Program-made: the position numbers and the translations under genes
In this document: positions 60,509 through 64,000 of the stretch, piece by piece
How positions within the stretch are numbered: the first letter of the stretch is position 1
Layout: every line of letters starts with the position of its first letter
The notes under the pieces: model-generated
The model's database searches: none
What the model was told of the DNA's origin: nothing
Seen by the model: the letters and a program-made list of their open reading frames with translations, nothing else
Origin: Chryseobacterium binzhouense
Lineage (GTDB): Bacteria; Bacteroidota; Bacteroidia; Flavobacteriales; Weeksellaceae
DNA length: 64,000 nucleotides
Assembly: GCF_007474545.1 (NCBI RefSeq)
Contig: NZ_VKOG01000007.1
Location: 95,240 to 159,239 of the forward strand
Direction of reading: 5' to 3'

Positions 60509-62410
60509 ATGATTTCTTCTCAAGATTTTAATGAATTGAAAAATAAAACCCTCAAGCATTTTTGGGGTTATGATCATTTCCGCGATACTCAGGAACAAAT
60601 TATAGATTCTATTATACAGAGAAAAGATACACTTGTTCTGCTTCCTACAGGCGCAGGAAAATCACTTTGTTATCAGTTACCTGCACTTTTGCAACATGGA
60701 ACCTGCCTGGTAATTTCCCCTTTACTGGCATTAATGAAAGATCAGGTAAATCAGTTAAAATTCAGAGGAATTGAAGCAGAATATCTGAGTTCTGATCTTG
60801 ATGAATTTGATGCTGAAGTAATTTACAATCGATGCAAAGATGGCTTAACAAAGTTACTTTACATTTCTCCTGAAAGGTTAACCAACAGACAATTTGTACA
60901 AAATATTGAAGAAATACCACTTTCATTTATTGCAGTAGATGAAGCGCACTGCATTTCAGAATGGGGACAAGATTTTAGACCTAGCTATCAGAACATAAAA
61001 GATTTTAGGAAGAATAATCCTGAAATTCCATGTTTAGCATTAACAGCTACTGCAACACCCAAAGTTTTAAATGAAATAAAAAATAAACTTGAGCTTAAGA
61101 ATCCTAATGTATTTCAGAAAAGCTTCAAAAGAGACAATATTAAAATCTTTATAGAAGAAATTTCAGATAAATATCAAAAGGTTTTTAATATTCTGAAATA
61201 TGCTAAAGAATCCGGAATTATCTATGTAAGAACAAGAAAAGAAGCCGAGTTACTTACAGAATATCTGCATCGAAATAAGATACAGAATGTAGACTATTAC
61301 CATGCCGGTCTTACTGCCAAAGAAAAACACGAAAAACAGAATTTCTGGAATAACAGCGATGAGAATGTATTGATCTCTACCAACGCTTTCGGAATGGGTA
61401 TTGATAAAGACAACGTCCGTTTTGTAATTCACTTATCACCTTCACAGTCAATAGAAAATTATTATCAGGAAATTGGTCGTGCCGGAAGAGATGGTAAAAA
61501 AAGTTTTGCTTTTCTGTTATGGAATCAACAGGAGCTATCAAATTTCGATCAGATTTTAAAAAATCAGATTCCTAATAAAGCAGAATTTCTAAAGATTATC
61601 AGCTATTTATACTCAAAATTTCAGATCGCAGAGTTTGAACTTCCTGAAAAAGTTTTTCAGCTCAACACAACTGGCATACAGAATTTTACAAAATTATCAA
61701 CGGCAAAAATCAAGAATGTACTCAATTTCCTGCACACACAGGAGATTATTTACTATAATAACAACAAAAGCTTATCTTCTGTAGAGCTTTTGATCAATCA
61801 TTCTGAAATAGATCAGCTTCCTTCAAAAGATGCTTATTTTATTGAATTACTTCTTCGTTCGCTATCAGGGATTACAAGTCATAAAATAATGTTTAGCGAA
61901 CAAAATCTGAGCAGTAAAATTGGTATCAGTGCTCATTTAATCAAAGAAAGATTAAAAGAAATGCAGCAAAAAAACTATCTGGAATATATTGATGGTGCTT
62001 TAGCGAGTATCAAATTTCTAAAACCCAGAGATGAAAGAGCTAATAGTGGAATATACTGGAAACTTTTCGAACATATCCAGAAAAATAAAATCCAGAAATG
62101 GGAAGAAATGAAGTTTTTAGTAGAGGATACCAAATACTGCAAGATAAAACTTATCCTGTCCTATTTTGGAGAAAAAAATTCAAAAAACTGTGGTCAATGT
62201 ACTGTCTGTGAAAAAAATAAACAATCAATATTCGGAAAGAATATTTCTGAAGAAATCATACGGGTACTAAGCAAAAAATCTTCAACTATAGAGGAAATTT
62301 CTATTCAGCTGCAGTTCCATTCTAAAGAAAACATTCTGGAGCATTTAATTTATCTTCTGGATTCAGGAAAAGTAAGAATGCTCAATTTTAAAACCTATGC
62401 TTTAACATAG
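60509..62410 (+). CDS. recQ: RecQ-family ATP-dependent DNA helicase, zinc site displaced to C-terminus
   Basis: A 3'-5' helicase of 633 residues. The helicase core (about 10-345) has FRDTQEQIIDSII, LLPTGAGKSLCYQLPALL (Walker A), VDEAHCISEWGQDFRPSY (DEAH), ALTATATP, GMGIDKDNVRFVIH and YYQEIGRAGRDG (motif VI). In typical RecQ a Cys4 zinc site follows at once. Here about 180 residues of helical and winged-helix-like sequence intervene, and the cysteines come near residue 545-570 (YCKIKLILSYFGEKNSKNCGQCTVCEKN). No HRDC domain is visible at the end. This layout is seen in a second RecQ-type helicase of Bacteroidota. Confidence 0.93.
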   Translation: MISSQDFNELKNKTLKHFWGYDHFRDTQEQIIDSIIQRKDTLVLLPTGAGKSLCYQLPALLQHGTCLVISPLLALMKDQVNQLKFRGIEAEYLSSDLDEFDAEVIYNRCKDGLTKLLYISPERLTNRQFVQNIEEIPLSFIAVDEAHCISEWGQDFRPSYQNIKDFRKNNPEIPCLALTATATPKVLNEIKNKLELKNPNVFQKSFKRDNIKIFIEEISDKYQKVFNILKYAKESGIIYVRTRKEAELLTEYLHRNKIQNVDYYHAGLTAKEKHEKQNFWNNSDENVLISTNAFGMGIDKDNVRFVIHLSPSQSIENYYQEIGRAGRDGKKSFAFLLWNQQELSNFDQILKNQIPNKAEFLKIISYLYSKFQIAEFELPEKVFQLNTTGIQNFTKLSTAKIKNVLNFLHTQEIIYYNNNKSLSSVELLINHSEIDQLPSKDAYFIELLLRSLSGITSHKIMFSEQNLSSKIGISAHLIKERLKEMQQKNYLEYIDGALASIKFLKPRDERANSGIYWKLFEHIQKNKIQKWEEMKFLVEDTKYCKIKLILSYFGEKNSKNCGQCTVCEKNKQSIFGKNISEEIIRVLSKKSSTIEEISIQLQFHSKENILEHLIYLLDSGKVRMLNFKTYALT

Positions 62411-62473
62411 TTTTTAATGATAAATAAATTTAAAATTTAGAACCGATCATTTTTTCCTTATAATAAGGAACTT

Positions 62474-62481
62474 TATCTTTG
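62474..62481 (+). promoter_or_regulatory. -7 element TATCTTTG directly before fmt
   Basis: TATCTTTG ends 4 bases before the fmt ATG at 62486, so a leaderless message is expected. No clear -33 TTG. Confidence 0.6.
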
Positions 62482-62485
62482 TACA

Positions 62486-63433
62486 ATGAAATCACTGAAA
62501 GTAGTATTTTTAGGCACTCCGGAGTTTGCAAAACATACATTGGAAGCCATTCACAAATCTCATCACCAAGTTGTAGGTGTCGTAACTGTTGCCGATAAAG
62601 CCAGTGGACGAGGACAAAAAATAAACCAATCACCTGTCAAAATTTTTGCGGTTGAAAATAACATTCCCGTTTTTCAGCCTGAAAAATTAAGAAATCCCGA
62701 ATTTTTAGACGAATTGAAAAAATTAGAAGCTGATATTTTTGTGGTAGTTGCATTCAGGATGATGCCAAAAGTTCTATTTGAGATGCCTAAAATGGGAACC
62801 TTCAATCTTCATGCATCACTTTTGCCAGATTACAGAGGTGCTGCACCTATTAATTATGCTGTTATAAATGGTGAACAAAAAACAGGAGTAACTACTTTTT
62901 TTATTAATGAAAAAATAGATGAAGGAAATATTCTACTACAGCACGAACTTACTATTTTGCCCGATGAGAATGCAGGAAGCCTTCATGATAGATTGATGTT
63001 GATCGGAGCTGATCTTGTCATAAAAACGCTTGATGGTCTCGCCGAAAACTCAATTAGAGAAAAGGCACAGCCAGAGGTTAGTAATCCTAAAAATGCCTTT
63101 AAGATCTTTAAAGAAGATACAAAAATCAATTGGAAGAAAAGTTCTAAAGAAATCCATCACTTTATTCTAGGAATGTCTCCATACCCTGCTGCTTTTACAG
63201 TTTTAAAAATTTCTGAAGAAGATAAAAGCTTAAAAATATTTTCAGGAAAATATGAAATTGCCGATCATCACAAAGAAAGCGGAAGTTTAGAAATTTCAAA
63301 AAGCGAGTTTAAGATCTATACTACAGATGGAGTATATTTTCCACTAGAAGTACAATTAGAAGGCAAAAAAAGAATGAATTTAAAAGATTTTCTGAACGGC
63401 TTTAGAAATTTTGATGAAATCAAATTAGCTTAA
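62486..63433 (+). CDS. fmt: Methionyl-tRNA formyltransferase
   Basis: Fmt formylates initiator Met-tRNA. The 315-residue protein has VVFLGTPEFAKHTLEAI, DKASGRGQKINQSPVK, VVAFRMMPKVLFEMPKMGTFNLHASLLPDYRGAAPINYAVINGE with the catalytic Asn-His-Asp set, GVTTFFINEKIDEGNIL, and a C-terminal OB-like domain (about 205-310) with KINWKKSSKEIHHFILGMSPYPAAF. Full length and intact. Confidence 0.97.
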   Translation: MKSLKVVFLGTPEFAKHTLEAIHKSHHQVVGVVTVADKASGRGQKINQSPVKIFAVENNIPVFQPEKLRNPEFLDELKKLEADIFVVVAFRMMPKVLFEMPKMGTFNLHASLLPDYRGAAPINYAVINGEQKTGVTTFFINEKIDEGNILLQHELTILPDENAGSLHDRLMLIGADLVIKTLDGLAENSIREKAQPEVSNPKNAFKIFKEDTKINWKKSSKEIHHFILGMSPYPAAFTVLKISEEDKSLKIFSGKYEIADHHKESGSLEISKSEFKIYTTDGVYFPLEVQLEGKKRMNLKDFLNGFRNFDEIKLA

Positions 63434-63539
63434 TAGTATCTTTTCTTTTAACTTGATAGAGAAACCAATTCCATTCTTTTCCTATTAATATATAATCTTA
63501 GAGTAATAGCTTTTACTAAAAATTTCAAGTAATGTATAT

Positions 63540-63566
63540 CCGCTTTGTCATCAAGGCGGTTTTTTA
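63540..63566 (+). terminator. Terminator after fmt
   Basis: 8-bp stem CCGCTTTG / CAAGGCGG with one G-U pair, 4-base loop, then T run; 107 bp after the fmt stop. Confidence 0.7.
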
Positions 63567-63836
63567 TTGGGATTAATACTGTTTTAGAGTGTTTTATACG
63601 ACTTGATAAAGAATCTATTTTCAGATAAATCCATGCTATAGAAAATGTCCAATAATATATTACTTAATCTCATTCTGATTCAAAGGCTCGTATAAATTTT
63701 GAATTAGCTTCTTAAACTTCATTAAATCTTAGTTTAAACTTTTGGAAGGTCTGTAATCCAGTTCCGGCAGTATCGTTGTTTCAATAGTTTTGAACAGGAG
63801 AATAGAATAGCAGAGTAGACAAGCCTGACAGTAATA

Positions 63837-63922
63837 AAGAAGAACAAAGAACAAAGAAGAAAGAATAAAGAAGAAGGAAAAAGAAAAGGAAAAGGAAAAG
63901 GAAAGAGAAGGTAAAAAAAGGG
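63837..63922 (+). repeat. Polypurine A/G tract with GGAAAA units
   Basis: About 86 bases almost only A and G on the plus strand, starting AAGAAGAACAAAG and passing into repeated GGAAAA. It lies directly past the rRNA operon terminator. Two C and two T interrupt it. Confidence 0.8.
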
Positions 63923-63928
63923 CATAAA

Positions 63929-63961
63929 AAAAGTCTCATACAAATACTGTATGAGACTTTT
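63929..63961 (-). terminator. Terminator of the rRNA operon
   Basis: 13-bp stem AAAAGTCTCATAC / GTATGAGACTTTT with a 7-base loop and reverse-strand T run, 10 bp after the 5S end. Confidence 0.9.
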
Positions 63962-63970
63962 GAATAAAAA

Positions 63971-64000
63971 CTGGCGGCGACCTACTCTCCCGCTTGTCGC
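63971..64000 (-). rRNA. rrf: 5S rRNA, 3' end (partial)
   Basis: The reverse complement reads GCGGGAGAGTAGGTCGCCGC near the end, the conserved 3' helix of 5S rRNA. Only about 30 of 110-120 nt are in the window; the rRNA operon runs on beyond the right edge. Confidence 0.92.

Larger units (their letters stand above)
63434..63970. other. 537-bp non-coding stretch between fmt and the rRNA operon end
   Basis: It holds a hairpin just after fmt (63540-63566), a polypurine tract (63837-63922) and the rRNA terminator (63929-63961). Between 63570 and 63830 I see no gene: the longest reverse-strand start (63722) makes only 20 residues (63660-63722). Confidence 0.7.

Noticed and set aside
63660-63722. 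20-codon reverse-strand ORF (MKFKKLIQNLYEPLNQNEIK)
   Set aside because: Too short, no supporting context and no recognised family; might be a gene remnant but cannot be supported.
63734-63943. Reverse-strand open frame of 69 codons, rich in Phe, Pro and Leu
   Set aside because: It is the translation of the polypurine tract read on the other strand; low-complexity artefact.

Overview
The window is chromosomal DNA from a low-GC member of the Bacteroidota, most likely a Chryseobacterium-like flavobacterium (Weeksellaceae). This rests on type IX secretion (T9SS) cargo with type A and type B sorting tails, many TAnnTTTG -7 promoter elements with few Shine-Dalgarno sites, SpeD/GSP-synthase/OmpA/TamB genes in flavobacterial style, and the rpmB-rpmG-DUF4295-ftsY block. 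No phage, plasmid or CRISPR array was seen. Assignment to genus is inference from gene content, not from a marker search.

Layout. 1-5.4 kb: two tandem, paralogous, reverse-strand surface proteins with a choice-of-anchor L domain; the first runs off the window edge. 5.5-10.4 kb: reverse-strand genes for a DUF1003 protein with a perfect acidic heptad array, a TIGR02757 protein, RNase Z, RdgB, a leucine-rich repeat protein and a lipoprotein, with a decayed gene at about 8.6-8.9 kb. 10.6-15.7 kb: a TetR-ABC-HlyD-TolC export operon whose ATPase motifs are degenerate. 15.8-20.9 kb: an alpha/beta hydrolase, then a polyamine locus (membrane aminopropyltransferase, lipoprotein, glutathionylspermidine-synthase-like ATP-grasp enzyme, second lipoprotein, AdoMet decarboxylase), the most interesting system here. 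21.1-25.1 kb: htpG, then an L,D-transpeptidase gene destroyed by an internally deleted IS982-family element and by a separate frameshift. 25.4-34.7 kb: DUF456, lipoproteins, ung, GNAT, a MutS2 without Smr domain, a dicarboxylate/glutamate symporter, BON proteins and an Lrp regulator.

34.8-43.8 kb: tamB and tsaD start 4 bp apart in opposite directions, followed by rsmE, trmH, ansA and tRNA-Ser(GGA). 43.8-52.9 kb: a T9SS cargo protein, an aminotransferase, murB, proC, vanZ and lnt. 53.1-57.4 kb: ribosomal proteins L28 and L33, DUF4295, ftsY, a GlsB/YeaQ protein, sppA and folK. 57.4-63.4 kb: two tandem OmpA-family porin-like proteins, a RecQ-family helicase with a displaced zinc site, and fmt. 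The last 30 bases are the 3' end of a reverse-strand 5S rRNA, so an rRNA operon lies beyond the right edge and ends here.

Most of the window is housekeeping. Cell-envelope functions dominate: lipoproteins and their maturation (lnt), secretion (HlyD/TolC, T9SS cargo), outer-membrane assembly (TamB), OmpA proteins and peptidoglycan (murB, broken L,D-transpeptidase). All identifications come from reading the sequence; no database search was run.
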